Part shown: positions 12,501-19,027 of the stretch, piece by piece
How positions within the stretch are numbered: the stretch's first letter is position 1
Layout of the letters: every line of letters begins with the position of its first letter
DNA from: Candidatus Kuenenia stuttgartensis
GTDB taxonomy: Bacteria; Planctomycetota; Planctomycetia; Planctomycetales; Planctomycetaceae
Reading direction: 5' to 3'
DNA: 64,000 bases
NCBI GenBank assembly: GCA_945861865.1
Contig: CAMAWN010000001.1
Span: forward strand, 1 to 64,000
Position numbers and translations under genes: made by a program
The notes under the pieces: model-generated
The model's database searches: none
Told to the model about the DNA's origin: nothing
The model's input: the letters and a program-made list of their open reading frames with translations, nothing else

Positions 12501-15500
12501 TCGGTCACGTCGATTCCGGTGACATTCTCCGAGAAGTTGATCGTCAGCGTGTCCACAGCGCGCAGCTTCGTGAACCCTTGCAGCGACGGGGTCGGGGTTG
12601 TCACCGTGACTCGTCCTTGGTCAATGAAGCTGGTGACTTGCGGACCCGACAGAGCGCCATCTTTGGCCCACACGATCTCGCTGGCGATGCCGGTGGCTGT
12701 CAGCGGATCGGAGTCATCCGACAACAAATTGCCGGTCAGATCCTTCAACGGCGAGACCGTATCGGGTGTGGCTGTGTTGGAATTGAGCAACCGCAAAGTG
12801 TAGGTGCCGTCCACGTCGGTCAGTCCGGAGGCGGACAGGTCGAGCGTGTAGGTGGTCGGACCGGTTTGAGTGATCGGAACGTTCGTGAGCACAATCGTGG
12901 TCGTGACCGCCCCGGAGAGGCGCGTCAATTTGAAGTCTTTGAAGTCCACCGGGCTACTGCCGCTGATCTTCTGCAGCGGCTCGCTGAACGTCACCAAGAT
13001 CACGCCGGCATTCGTCCCGCGCGGAGTCGTGATCGGCTCGATCGTCCCAGTCGGTGCGGCGTCTGGTCCATTCGTCCAAATGTCTTGAGCCGCAACGTTG
13101 AATTGACCCGTCGCCGGTCCAACGGCGTTGAGGGCGACGTCCTTGATCGTGCCATCCGCCAGCAGCGAGAGAATGTACGTTCCTTGATTGAGCGTGACTG
13201 CCGACAGGTTCAAAACAAACCGCGTGTCGGGTTGCGTGCCGGATTGCGGCAAAACGGTCAATCCTGCCAGGGAAACATTGTGAACCCAACGTCCACCGCC
13301 ACTGTAGATGTCACTCCCGATCGAGGAGTCGAGGCTGAAGTGATCGTCGTCAATCTCCGTCACCGTGAAGACACCGTTGGCGTTCGTGTTGCCTTGCACG
13401 CCGTAAATGGTGATGCGATCACCATCGGACAATCCATGGGCCGCCGACGTCACAACGATCGTCTCGCCGTTCGTCGCGTCGGAGATCGAGCCAGCCGTCG
13501 CAGCGGTGCCATCGTCGTAGGCCAGGACATAATGTGCCGAGGCATCCAACGTATTCTCGAAGGTGACCTTCTCGTTGAAGATCGTGTTGAGCGCATCCAC
13601 CGGAGTCTGCCGCGGGTCCGGCGCGACATCGACAAGGTCGGCCAGCGGAGCCGCCACGTCCAGCACCCAGGACGTTGAAAAACTTGTCAGGAATGTGTTG
13701 CCGGCGGTGTCCACGATGCCGGAGTTCAAAGGATTAATGGTCAACCGATAGGTGCCGGGCGCGGGCGGTTCCGCCAATGCGAGCAAGTTCAATTCGTACT
13801 GGTCGCCCGCCAGTTCGAACAACGGAAACAGCGGGCCCGACAGATCGACTGCCAGAATATCGATCTTCGAGGTGATCCCGGCGGAGTTGGTCAGCAACAA
13901 AGTGAAGTCGCTGTTATCAACGCCGCTGACGATCTCGCTGAAGTTGATGATGATCGAAGCCGGGTGCGCGTTCACCGGCGAAGTGATGGTGGTCGTCACT
14001 AGCGAATCAGCGACAGAATCCACGAAGGGCAGCGTCGTGTCCACAAGCCAAGTGTCGCTGTCGGCCACTTTCAAAGTGACCGCAACCCCAGCCAAGTATG
14101 ACGCTGGGGTGGTTCCGTTGAACCCTCGGGAGACCGTCAACGTTGCCCCGGTGACGGTGGTCACCAGCAACTGTTCTCCTTCGATCGCAATCACGAATGG
14201 TGCATCGCTCGACGCGAAACTCGGGAACCCAGCCATGCTGGACAACGTGATTTCCGAATCGCTGAAATCGATGTCCGACTGCAACGTGGATGCGACCGGC
14301 TCCGCGACGGAATTTCCGGACAAGTCTCGCACCACCGTATTCGAATCGGTCGAGACCAACCGCAATTCGTAGGTGCCCGGAGCACCTGAAAGTTGGTTGA
14401 GGTTCAGCCTGTACTCGGTGGAACTCACCGCCGTCACCGTGACGCTGCCAAGATTCACCGGAACAGGGCCTAGCCCGCTATCGCGAAACAATTGGAAATC
14501 CGTGATATCGACCCCCGTGACCGGCTCGTCGAAAGTCACTGTGACGATTCCGGCCGCAGCATTCCTGGGATTCGGCGTCACGGGTGAGATTGTCGCCACA
14601 GGGCTCGCGTTATCGATCGAGAAGAGGTGGCTCAACGCATAGTCCTGCAAGACTCCCGCACCGTTCGTCACTCGCGTCAGCACGTTGCCTTGGTTGCTGA
14701 ACTGGGAATGCACGTCCCGGATTGCCGTAAACGGTGGGTCGGGCGGAATGGTGTTACCGACCGCCAACACTTGGAATTCGTAGTGACCGGGCAACGCCGT
14801 GACGGAGGACAGGTCAATCGTGTAGCTCTTGAACGCATCGGAGCTGTACGGGTCTTTGCTGCTGTTCACGGGAGACGCCGCCAAGCCCGCTAACGACACC
14901 ACGACTCCGTCCCTGAGCAAACGGAAATCGGTGATATCCACGAAGCGGACGAATTCGCTGAAATCCACGATGATCGTGCCGGGGCTGCTGTTTCCCAGAG
15001 TGGGGAAGTTGCGGATCGTCGGAAACACAAAGGTCGGAGAATCGACGTTGGGGTACGTGAAGGTCCCCTGCAGGACGGAATCCCACAGCGTGTCAATTCG
15101 GCCGTTGATCGTGGGCAGCACCCCGTTGGCAATGGCACGGGACGTATCATCGAAGTTGTCATCGCTTCCCGGACCTGGTCCCGGGCTGTGAAACGCAAAC
15201 CCCGCCGTCGCTCCCGAATCATCGAAGCCGGATTCGATTCGCAGAGTCGTCACCGGTGTATTCGGATTGGGCCCTTGGCTGATGAGCTGATTATTCAAAA
15301 TCAAGGAAATCGTTCCGGTTTGAGCACCGTAGGCGCGTTCGTCCAAACCGGGATAAACAAACCGAAATCCGAGATCAGGACTCTGTGGATTTCCATCAAC
15401 GGCCAAGCGGGTTGCGTTACGCGGACGAGTGCCACTTCCGAACGGTCCACCTGGAGCCGTCGGCGGAAGCAACCGAGATTTGAAGACTGGCTCTGCGTTC

Positions 15501-18500
15501 GTGTACTCCGGAGCCGGCCGGATCACGTCCATGCCGTTGCCCGTGTTGCCAGACACGACCGCATTCACACGAATCAGCGGGTCCAAATACATCAAGAAGC
15601 CATAGGTCGACGTGTCCCAAGCCCCTGTTGTCGTCGGTGGAATAATGGCCGTGTACGGAGCAATCACAAGGTCGTTACCAAAGTTGCCTTCAAACTCATT
15701 GTTGGTCACTCGCAAATTGACGCGGCCGTTCCCCGCATTCGGATCACCACTGTTGGCACCGACTTCATTCGCATAGAAATCCAATCCTATTCCGATCGGG
15801 TTGGCACCCTGACCAACACCGGCGGCCAAGACGACCAAACCGCTGCCATTCACTTCCGAGACACCACCGGTCTGAATGCTGTCAGGCAGTCCTTGGCCGT
15901 TATTTCGAATGATGTTCCTCGAAACGTCGACCATCATGTCGGGTGAAAACGCGGCGTCAGTGCTGACAACGTTTTGCGTGACACCCAGCGGTCGAGCGGC
16001 GGTCGGAACACTATCTTGAAGAAGGTGCTGGCCACGCTCGCCGGTGTTGACGACGCGGATGCCATCCAACTGATTTCTGAGGATCTTGTTCTCCCCGGCT
16101 TCCGTACCATCACCGATTCGCAATTGCATCGTCCCGGCACCCACGTTGAGGATGTCGAGACCGCGACCTGCATTCGCGTCCACAAAGTTATTGAGAATCA
16201 AGCCATTCAACAGACCTAGGTCGTCGTTGTTCTCGCGCAACGCGCCAATCGTGGACCGCACAAGCTCGTAGCCAGTGATCTCAATTCCGTCACCTTGCTC
16301 ACCGGTCGTTGCGTTATCGAGTTGCTTGGTGACGACGTTATCCCGAATCGTCGCCGAGATCACTCCTCGTATGCCGTTGTTCGACGGCAATGTGGGAATG
16401 CCGCGGACAAGTTGGAAATCAATACCTTTTCCGAAGTTGGCTTCGATCTGGTTGTGGCGGATATCGATCTTTTCGTCGGAACTTTCCAAAAAGATACCCG
16501 TGCGGGAGTTCGACTTCACCGTGTTGTTTGTAATCGAGACCGTACCCACCGCGGTGCTCCGTTCAAGAACCCCTTGCGGCGTGGCGACGATGACACCTCC
16601 GAAAATCTGGATGCCGTTCAGACCATTATTCTGGATCAGGTTGCCTTGCCCTTCCTGACCAATCACCAAAGGTGTGGTGATTCCGGTCGCTTCATCAAAC
16701 AGTCCATGTTTGCCCGAAATCTGGATGCCGCTGAGTTCGTTGTCGCTGATCGTGTTGCTGATCCAGGTTCCGCCAATTTGACGCTTATCCGTGCTGAAAT
16801 TGTCAAACCGGTCATTCAGATTGATGCCATTGCCGTTGTTAAACCGGATTTGGTTTTTCGAGATATCGGCCAACAACCGTGCGTCCGCTTGCGATCGCAG
16901 ATTGATACCGTCGTCAGCGTTCCCGATGTCTGTTCCATTCACATCCACGCCGATGAAGTTGCTACGGATGTCAAAGTCCAACAGATCTTCGCTTCCATTG
17001 CGGGCATCGATCAGGATGCCATTTCGGTTAAGACCAAATGTGTTTCCCGAAATGGTGACGCCCCGTGTGGTGGGACTCGATGCCACCAGCTCAGACTTAT
17101 CTTCCCGCAGAAACTGCAATCCTGCGTGTGAGTTATTCAGCCCATTGTTTCGGAATTCATTTTTCAAGATCTGCAGATCCTGAACGATGGAAGCTTCCTG
17201 GCTATTGATCAAGACACCGTTCGCCGCATTGGCTCCAGCCAAACCACTGCGTGTAACTCCGAAGAAGTTGCCTTCAATCAATGAGCTCTTCAGAACGTTG
17301 ACTGCCTCTTGATTGCTGTTCGTTCCTTCCAGAACCACTGACAGTCCATCGGGTGTCGTGGCCGTCACGGTCGAGGCAGCAGGAAAACTCGTCGAGTTCG
17401 TGATCTCGTTGTTCCGAATCACGAAGCGGCCAATCGCGGTATCTTGCAACGCCAGCGAAACGGCACTGCCCTGACTGCCGTCGATGGTGTTGTCTGAGAA
17501 ATTCAGCGAGAAGGAATCCTCACTGACCAAAGTCGGCCTCGTGACAAAGTTAATCAGTACTCCTTCGCGACGATTTGTCGCTGCTCCTCCCTGAATGGTG
17601 TTGGCAGTGATGTCTGCCAAAAAACTCGTATCTGGACGACCCGTAACGACGATCCCCCGTCCGTTATTGGCGGTCAGCGTATTCTGCGTGATTCCGTTGG
17701 TATCGTTCGCAGTGCCATCGCCTTGAAAATCCAAGAGCAACGGGAAGCCACCGTTACCGGCCACAAACGGACTGGTTGCGGTCGCCACGACGGAGATCGC
17801 GGCGGCGGGAATATTGGCAGTACCCGACAAGTTGCTGATGACGTTGTCGGCAATTCTGGCACCGGCTGATGCCACGCCATAATTTCCAAGGTTGCTGTCT
17901 GTGAGATTCAAGACGATGCCATTGGACGTCACGGTTCCGACACCGCTTGCACCGCTGCCCGTGATGGTATTGCCGACGACTCGCAAATTGGTGACGTCTG
18001 ATCGCTGAGTCCCGGCAGCATTGGTCGAGGTGGCGTTGATGAGAATCGCGTCACGAACCGTATCGGTCACCACAAATCCAGAAACGTCGAAACTCGGATT
18101 ATTTGAAATCGAGACGGTGCTCAATGGAGAGTTGGTCGTGGTGACCGCAACATTTCGAAGGTTGATGTTCTCTTCGACACGTAGATCGACAACAGTCGTG
18201 CGGTTCAAGGTGTAGGTGATTCCGCGAGCGCTCGGATTCGCTGCCCCGTTTTGAATGCGGCTATTGCGGACGCTGGCCTGATCGATCGCCGAATACAAGA
18301 TCGAATTCGCTGAGGTGTTGACGCTGTAGCCTTCAACCGTCGAATCGGACAGCGTCAACTCGCCGACGTGCGTGGCCTTGCTGACGCTTTCCAGCGTGAT
18401 GTTGACTCCGCTGAAATTCGTGCTGCCCGACCGGATGTTTGAGTTCTGCACACTGACATCGACACCCGTCGTGCTGGCCATGTTCTTGAGGTTGATCTCC

Positions 18501-19027
18501 AGGCCAGTCCCTCCCGTGCCAGCGGGCGTCACATTGATTTGATCGACGGCCAAGGACTGCAACGCGACGTTGTCCAGTGTGACACTGATGCCTTGCTGAT
18601 TGGCTCCGGCCGTGATGAACACGTTGTCGATCGAGATGTGATTCAACCCCGTCAGATTGCTGAGATTGATGCGGATGCCAATACCCGTTCCGCTGATCCG
18701 GGTTTCTTCAAACGTGGACGACTGCGAGACTCCGATCACCAAATCGTCGTAGTCGGAGACGCCGTCATTATTCGGGTCCAGCAAGCTGTTGGTGATGCTG
18801 ATGCCGGGAGTGCTGGCAGTGCTCGTGAAGACGTTGGTGCCAGTCACCGGATTGATGTCGATCACCAGCGGCCTGATGGACAGCAGCGACCGCTCTTCCA
18901 GGACTTCCGCCAACCGAGCGTGACGCAGATTCTGCCGACGGGAATCGGCCTGCTTGCGGCGAGCGCGGCTCAAGCGGTGACGAGTGAACGACTGACGCAA
19001 AGCGCGAATCCAAGACGTCAGCAACAT
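566..19027 (-). CDS. Giant LEPR-XLL mosaic surface/secreted protein 1 (beta-helix, Ig-like, Calx-beta, RTX)
   Basis: A protein of 6153 residues. The N terminus is basic (residues 1-40) and leads into LEERSLLS at about 43-50, the LEPR-XLL-type motif of planctomycete exported giants; there is no classical signal peptide. Domains in rough order: parallel beta-helix repeats (60-1150); Ig-like domains with VTFSE..TGVDITDF signatures (1250-2270); three beta-helix blocks that start with SLR.AI.E.N (near 2280, 2665 and 3940) and carry GGAI.N coils; Calx-beta domains (4655-5105); RTX calcium-binding GG.G.D nonapeptides (5345-6120). Eight copies of a PF.I.VD.E.M module and one HGL..GD module interrupt these domains. 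The RTX C terminus suggests type I secretion or calcium-dependent folding at the surface. GGGAGAAG lies 5 bases before the ATG. The stop codon coincides with an IS630 end, so the original C terminus may differ slightly. Function is unknown; adhesion or cell-surface architecture is an inference. Confidence 0.9.
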   Translation of the reverse strand: MLLTSWIRALRQSFTRHRLSRARRKQADSRRQNLRHARLAEVLEERSLLSIRPLVIDINPVTGTNVFTSTASTPGISITNSLLDPNNDGVSDYDDLVIGVSQSSTFEETRISGTGIGIRINLSNLTGLNHISIDNVFITAGANQQGISVTLDNVALQSLAVDQINVTPAGTGGTGLEINLKNMASTTGVDVSVQNSNIRSGSTNFSGVNITLESVSKATHVGELTLSDSTVEGYSVNTSANSILYSAIDQASVRNSRIQNGAANPSARGITYTLNRTTVVDLRVEENINLRNVAVTTTNSPLSTVSISNNPSFDVSGFVVTDTVRDAILINATSTNAAGTQRSDVTNLRVVGNTITGSGASGVGTVTSNGIVLNLTDSNLGNYGVASAGARIADNVISNLSGTANIPAAAISVVATATSPFVAGNGGFPLLLDFQGDGTANDTNGITQNTLTANNGRGIVVTGRPDTSFLADITANTIQGGAATNRREGVLINFVTRPTLVSEDSFSLNFSDNTIDGSQGSAVSLALQDTAIGRFVIRNNEITNSTSFPAASTVTATTPDGLSVVLEGTNSNQEAVNVLKSSLIEGNFFGVTRSGLAGANAANGVLINSQEASIVQDLQILKNEFRNNGLNNSHAGLQFLREDKSELVASSPTTRGVTISGNTFGLNRNGILIDARNGSEDLLDFDIRSNFIGVDVNGTDIGNADDGINLRSQADARLLADISKNQIRFNNGNGINLNDRFDNFSTDKRQIGGTWISNTISDNELSGIQISGKHGLFDEATGITTPLVIGQEGQGNLIQNNGLNGIQIFGGVIVATPQGVLERSTAVGTVSITNNTVKSNSRTGIFLESSDEKIDIRHNQIEANFGKGIDFQLVRGIPTLPSNNGIRGVISATIRDNVVTKQLDNATTGEQGDGIEITGYELVRSTIGALRENNDDLGLLNGLILNNFVDANAGRGLDILNVGAGTMQLRIGDGTEAGENKILRNQLDGIRVVNTGERGQHLLQDSVPTAARPLGVTQNVVSTDAAFSPDMMVDVSRNIIRNNGQGLPDSIQTGGVSEVNGSGLVVLAAGVGQGANPIGIGLDFYANEVGANSGDPNAGNGRVNLRVTNNEFEGNFGNDLVIAPYTAIIPPTTTGAWDTSTYGFLMYLDPLIRVNAVVSGNTGNGMDVIRPAPEYTNAEPVFKSRLLPPTAPGGPFGSGTRPRNATRLAVDGNPQSPDLGFRFVYPGLDERAYGAQTGTISLILNNQLISQGPNPNTPVTTLRIESGFDDSGATAGFAFHSPGPGPGSDDNFDDTSRAIANGVLPTINGRIDTLWDSVLQGTFTYPNVDSPTFVFPTIRNFPTLGNSSPGTIIVDFSEFVRFVDITDFRLLRDGVVVSLAGLAASPVNSSKDPYSSDAFKSYTIDLSSVTALPGHYEFQVLAVGNTIPPDPPFTAIRDVHSQFSNQGNVLTRVTNGAGVLQDYALSHLFSIDNASPVATISPVTPNPRNAAAGIVTVTFDEPVTGVDITDFQLFRDSGLGPVPVNLGSVTVTAVSSTEYRLNLNQLSGAPGTYELRLVSTDSNTVVRDLSGNSVAEPVASTLQSDIDFSDSEITLSSMAGFPSFASSDAPFVIAIEGEQLLVTTVTGATLTVSRGFNGTTPASYLAGVAVTLKVADSDTWLVDTTLPFVDSVADSLVTTTITSPVNAHPASIIINFSEIVSGVDNSDFTLLLTNSAGITSKIDILAVDLSGPLFPLFELAGDQYELNLLALAEPPAPGTYRLTINPLNSGIVDTAGNTFLTSFSTSWVLDVAAPLADLVDVAPDPRQTPVDALNTIFNEKVTFENTLDASAHYVLAYDDGTAATAGSISDATNGETIVVTSAAHGLSDGDRITIYGVQGNTNANGVFTVTEIDDDHFSLDSSIGSDIYSGGGRWVHNVSLAGLTVLPQSGTQPDTRFVLNLSAVTLNQGTYILSLLADGTIKDVALNAVGPATGQFNVAAQDIWTNGPDAAPTGTIEPITTPRGTNAGVILVTFSEPLQKISGSSPVDFKDFKLTRLSGAVTTTIVLTNVPITQTGPTTYTLDLSASGLTDVDGTYTLRLLNSNTATPDTVSPLKDLTGNLLSDDSDPLTATGIASEIVWAKDGALSGPQVTSFIDQGRVTVTTPTPSLQGFTKLRAVDTLTINFSENVTGIDVTDASKNFLLTRQATGGVEIPVSLDNIPVQKVTPSQYRINLSTLTGTDGTYRLKVLANGLIKNEAAVPVELKNPQTVTWLKDGTMRPSTVGDSIDSIPGNEVVGSGDSYSLRQAIQEANALAGDDVIELGAGTYTLSLAGVQEDFAAVGDLDIRQNLVIRGKGVGVTIIDATALANQLTTTNRDRLFQILSNVTVTIQGVTIRNGAVTGSEDGGAIRNSGNLTILDSVIQNSTSQDDGGAINNTGTLTINRTTISGNTALATGGAIRNAGTLFINNSTLTGNRTTGASGHGGALMNAATFSATLEGVTISGNTAQSAAGGGIRNDGNLRLINDTIAFNRSLNVGAGISRNLGTVTIGNTIVSDNTLTTAAVPPTPSDVAGTFVSLGGNLVRTLGTAVGFIGIGDQPNVNPNLQPLGNNGGSTQTHALPAFDATGTLPNPAIDRGLDGNVTDQNRVTSLDQRSALRFLDGLNSLNAVDVGAFEFGTFFVNTTDDSIDVNTGDGLAEDGLRQTSLRAAIMESNSLGGESAIVLDGKVYSLKRLVADTTAPTVASITGVPLTPITTGGVGVVTITFSERVAGIDLAHINFTRTAVAGGLPTQILLPAATFQLTKVSDLVYKIENKANIAAGVLNTGLTSVTQTNGLYSLTINPTANVLINGVSTPVNIRDIENLNLAAVANVNWVRGTDTFAPSVTITPAVISNQFIQNAGTVTVTFSEKVTGVSASNFTLTRNGTAVTGLVVTPITNEGINFAGRTAVTINLQALTAINGNYVLTFNPAVGANITIKDSASNNLTGGIVTRNWTKSAGVRLADVSSNALNNNVRVDELTRVRLQFTERVAGVKLDDFTLTFDDGSGLGPQAVDLSQATLLPPVGTPVTAVPGFGNAAEQWELTFSNKQAARDGVYVLSFDGLANGNQLVTTATTAAIVVPFTATIDTATFQVGEDLSRIGDLDVIVGAGRVQIFGKGKDDSTTILGNPQPRTVIDGKSDIDLLSHDRLFDLTVGSNVSFTGVELINGKVVYERSGGAIRNLGTLTINDSDVGATNGATVQGNFADGNGGAIFNAAPSAPITAVLQVGVNAIGNLITVDSVASFPTTVPFTILVDSEFMQVTAVNVATNQFTVVRSVTNPAAHAVNATVSLIAARVGIIGSLQAAATNAVATLTLVNVTAFPNTAPFIILVDSEQMQVTVVNAATNEFTVSRGFGGTTPVAHAANSVVTLLSSTTINRSNLQNNIAGSVASGSQFGKGGAIYNENGAVTINEGAYSANQAVTDGGAIYNGNQATAELVSTSITGNLSGRDGGAIYNNNSAILKISTSTLSGNRADASVNGVVSDSNGDGGAIYNETSATLVLDDSLLQNNSARNGGALYNDDGTLVLIRDTFGVNSALENGGAIFNTSGGSLTLNQGLFTTNLASDNGGAIQNFGNLVVLDVAGTGTQFLSNEAGTDVRASDTNKGKGGAIFNQDGVVDISSATFTLNRSHGDAGVIFNDGDGTLTVRRTTFDRNSADANGGVLVNNDFAQVTIDEVTFSNNKAVNGDGGAIYNNSDFTSGSTPSLTIDDTTLNNNLADRGGAIFNTSAAGLTMTNSTLSANTATTNGGGLANLGTATLLNDTLYLNNAPVGAGIANNVDGIPPFGPATLKNTLVAGSTSGADIEGDNFINAGHNLIQTVGTVTAYLPDEITPTAIANGDGNGDIVGKNPQLDSLRDNGGPTLTHALLFGSPARDAGDNFAVTLNDQRGLNRVFDGDGNGVATVDIGAFESGFVVNSFLDTVDENPGDGINADANGRSTLRAAIMEANARPGEDTIILGPGIFTLTLTGRAEDFRRNLAGNIDSSSETGDLDILDALNIIGAGTDLTFIDAAQIDRLFQIFSGVSLKLSNLTLQNGNATSTDVGGAIFNQGTTTLDNVLVINSSAGRGGGIYNGDLGTLTIEDSLFRGNQAVQQGGALYNDGALTLLRSDIGAVSRLATAIPYVIGKLQNDVTSGGATVTLVNASTFPTTTPFVIQVNSELMLVTGVAGNVLTVDRGVNGTTAVAHAANATVTPSVTVTVSNVSDFPTSGPFVVQVDAERMLVTSVLGNELTVTRGYNGTVVTTHSVSAFATLGNTANIHGGGLYNLGGASITQSSFSGNLAQSRGGGLYNAALTGQLAAVADNLQVAVPAAALQITLVNAVNFPNVTPFTIQVDSEQMVVTAVAGNVFTVTRAANGTAAVAHLVNAVVTQLSIPATATTITLNSVAAFPAAGSFTIQIDSEKMTASVNLGTNTLTVQRGILGTTAVAHLTGAIVTSVGQNQATIQQSTFLDNFASSRGAAIYNEEDLTIKNSTLSNNDSGTNAALGNSVSGQVTIENSTVVDNVAYRGGGLSNSLIGTVEVHNTIVANNASTAITGAKAPNVRGTFLSTDNNFIGNNADSGLSFVNGTKSDQVGSGTSPFDPVLKTLANNGGPTPTHSARTGSPIIDAGNNSGGDPFDQRGATRPTNSDSDIGAVELQEVHVTINDVTLKEGNSGSTIFTFTLSLTKPSIQEIRVHYTLQGDTAFASEDFVDASGDVVFAPNQLNQTLEVVVNGDTTIEPDEQFLVNLSVPANAAFTPTLDRTQAIGTILSEDTGIRITNVNKVEKDPTAADQDYDFSVSVVGALLTAVPGKLQTAATVATTTLTLESVAAFPTTVPLTIQIDSEQMQVTAVDAGANEFTVVRGFNGTTAAIHAVNAIVNRTFLVNYTIADGLDPATKATAGSDYAPVGAATGTLTFIAGPNGQLPSAQNITVKVKADQLVEANETFFVNLTSADLPFEFDKDKGVGTIFNDDLGFDVSSPLPATSEAANDNIAFTVSLQQRVYVSDPTTGAPVQASITANVATADGTANSGSGGDYTSISQAVTFTGTTTTAQVLVPVLDDLRFEPPETFQLRAVSGLINGLADSNAVLGTGTGTISDDELPPDQWRVFLDAITDEIVVTYSAGGAAEVEVFRQPYVTVLSLEISGDRTGVNSAFYDDANVGADVTSDDLFIVDFTSGLNPIPVGGLKVDGLTQNGADGLEFRADVGVTFGTVTYDSFGPGNGQVTFDALPAVNYDGLEPVIDKTIATNRIFNAPVGGSDSILVSSSGGSTTISSAAGLSIPTFESVTFASEMNVETNLTVNGGTGANNISISGGDSLFPLDLTVNSGNGNDTINLSDWLLDSTVNGGANDDLITGGNKSDKVDSIDGGDGNDTITGGLGDDTLLGNLGDDSILGGGGDDFIDGGDGKDTLLGEAGIDIINGGVGDDSIDGGADDDRVNGGVDNDIVSGGDGLDTVLGDVGNDVLNGGNDVDTLIGGFGDDTMSGDAGNDSIEGLGGDDVIRYTTNPLDLSAQNDHITLTSTRLSIKRPTTEVEFDLVTNTEKAELTAGSGNNKIEASTFGGSVTMNGLGGNDTLLGGTGSDSMTGGTGNDTASGGIGFDTINGGDGNDTINGDVGDDVITGDAGTDLIDGGTGNDNASGGDGSDVLTGGAGIDTLDGGADQDTISGGTEGDSLLGGAGQDLINGEKGDDTIHGDDVDDLLFAGDDTAFGGEGNDYVGGGRGNDSLEGNLGDDSVNGNDGNDTLDGSGTGNDNITLAGSNGLDTLYGGSGDDLMISSDGNDLLDGQGGSNDRFTFEGQATLADIFTITLAGTGDPLEAPSGIALARLSSNSGLAFTTVLVGVEIFTLNLNGGNDLVTLNDLAGVLDLTVLNINGGDGNDTIDGSLSTSETVAIRAFMGLGDDSVQGTAAGDTIQGEAGNDKITANAGNDSVVGGDGNDSLNGNDGIDTINGGIGDDTIWGGDGHDSLIGLDGLDTIWGQGGNDTMDGGIGNDFLDGGFGNPNTPDSGDDSIRGGAGNDKIAGRDGLDKLFGDAGNDTITGGLDNDIIDGGAGDDLVDGGDGNDVINGGAGNDILLGGLGSDSILGGAGNDRLVGGGEDDTLDGQGGTDTVLGGDGLGTDTHTSGDKRIGERINELFKITSIRSTIFNELNF
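670..2999 (-). repeat. RTX (GG.G.D.L..) calcium-binding repeat arrays of giant protein 1
   Basis: Two to three blocks of nonapeptides such as GGDGNDTINGG recur every 27 bases on the minus strand. Non-RTX spacers separate them, around 2330-2515 and 1400-1690. Such arrays form a calcium-binding parallel beta-roll and typically occur in type I secreted proteins. The array ends about 20 codons before the stop; the short tail RINELFKITSIRSTIFNELN follows. Confidence 0.9.
4387..4597 (-). repeat. PF.I.VD.E.M module inside a Calx-beta domain
   Basis: The encoded segment contains SVAAFPTTVPLTIQIDSEQM, then VTAV, FTVVRGFNGTT and a conserved His. It lies between two halves of a Calx-beta domain: DYDFSVSV just before it and FLVNYTIADG.....AGSDY just after it. 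In uninterrupted Calx-beta domains these strands are adjacent. The arrangement is read as insertion of the module into an existing domain. Confidence 0.75.
5650..6085 (-). repeat. Two PF.I.VD.E.M modules inserted in a beta-helix coil
   Basis: Two modules in tandem (signatures FTIQVDSEQMVVTAV and FTIQIDSEKM) separate the coil ending GGGLYN from the next coil ATIQQSTFLDN. Elsewhere in this protein GG.[IL]YN is followed after a few residues by such a T[IL].[NQ]S strand, so the pair interrupts one beta-helix turn. Each module ends with an RG.NGT..VAH-like stretch. Confidence 0.75.
6205..6600 (-). repeat. Two PF.I.V..E.M modules inserted in a beta-helix
   Basis: A tandem pair reads TFPTTTPFVIQVNSELMLVT and DFPTSGPFVVQVDAERMLVT, each followed by LTV.RG.NGT and His. 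It sits between the beta-helix strand TLLRSDIGAV and the coil NIHGGGLYNLGG. The two copies have clearly diverged at the DNA level, so they do not reflect a very recent duplication. Confidence 0.75.
8857..9297 (-). repeat. Two PF.I.VD.E.M modules between GGAIFN and the next beta-helix coil
   Basis: The first module has FPTTVPFTILVDSEFMQVT and the second FPNTAPFIILVDSEQMQVT; both end with a conserved AH and a TV(S/T)L strand. They lie between GGAIFN and STTINRSNLQNN. In uninterrupted coils of the same protein, GGAI[FY]N runs directly into TLTIN or similar, so both modules interrupt one coil. Confidence 0.75.
9710..10885 (-). repeat. Block of Ig-like domains inside a beta-helix start module
   Basis: The SLRAAIMESN module around 10950 reaches GKVYSLKRLVAD. 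About 390 residues of Ig-like sequence follow, with VTITFSERVAGIDLAH- and VTVTFSEKVTGVSASN-type motifs. The beta-helix pattern then resumes with GEDLSRIGDLDVIVGAG. The other two SLR.AI modules of this protein pass from the YTL strand to GDLDI with only a short linker, so this block is a large intradomain insertion. Confidence 0.65.
13275..13500 (-). repeat. HGL..GD.I.I.GV.GN module inside an Ig-like domain
   Basis: The segment encodes AAHGLSDGDRITIYGVQGN, then NGVFTVTEID, FSLDSS and a GGGRW ending. This resembles small beta-modules seen in phage tail and other repeat-rich proteins (from general knowledge, not searched). It separates the Ig-like strand YVLAYDDG from the strand VSLAGLTVLP of the same domain. 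It is a different module type from the PF.I.VD.E.M copies. Confidence 0.6.
14065..14275 (-). repeat. PF.I.IE.E.L module between Ig-like domains
   Basis: The encoded copy has ITLSSMAGFP, then PFVIAIEGEQLLVTTV, LTVSRGFNGTT and an SYLAGVAVTL ending. It falls in the linker where one Ig-like domain ends (RDLSGNSVAEPV) and its usual closing strand DTWLVDTT appears only after the module. It is one of eight copies in this protein. Confidence 0.7.
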
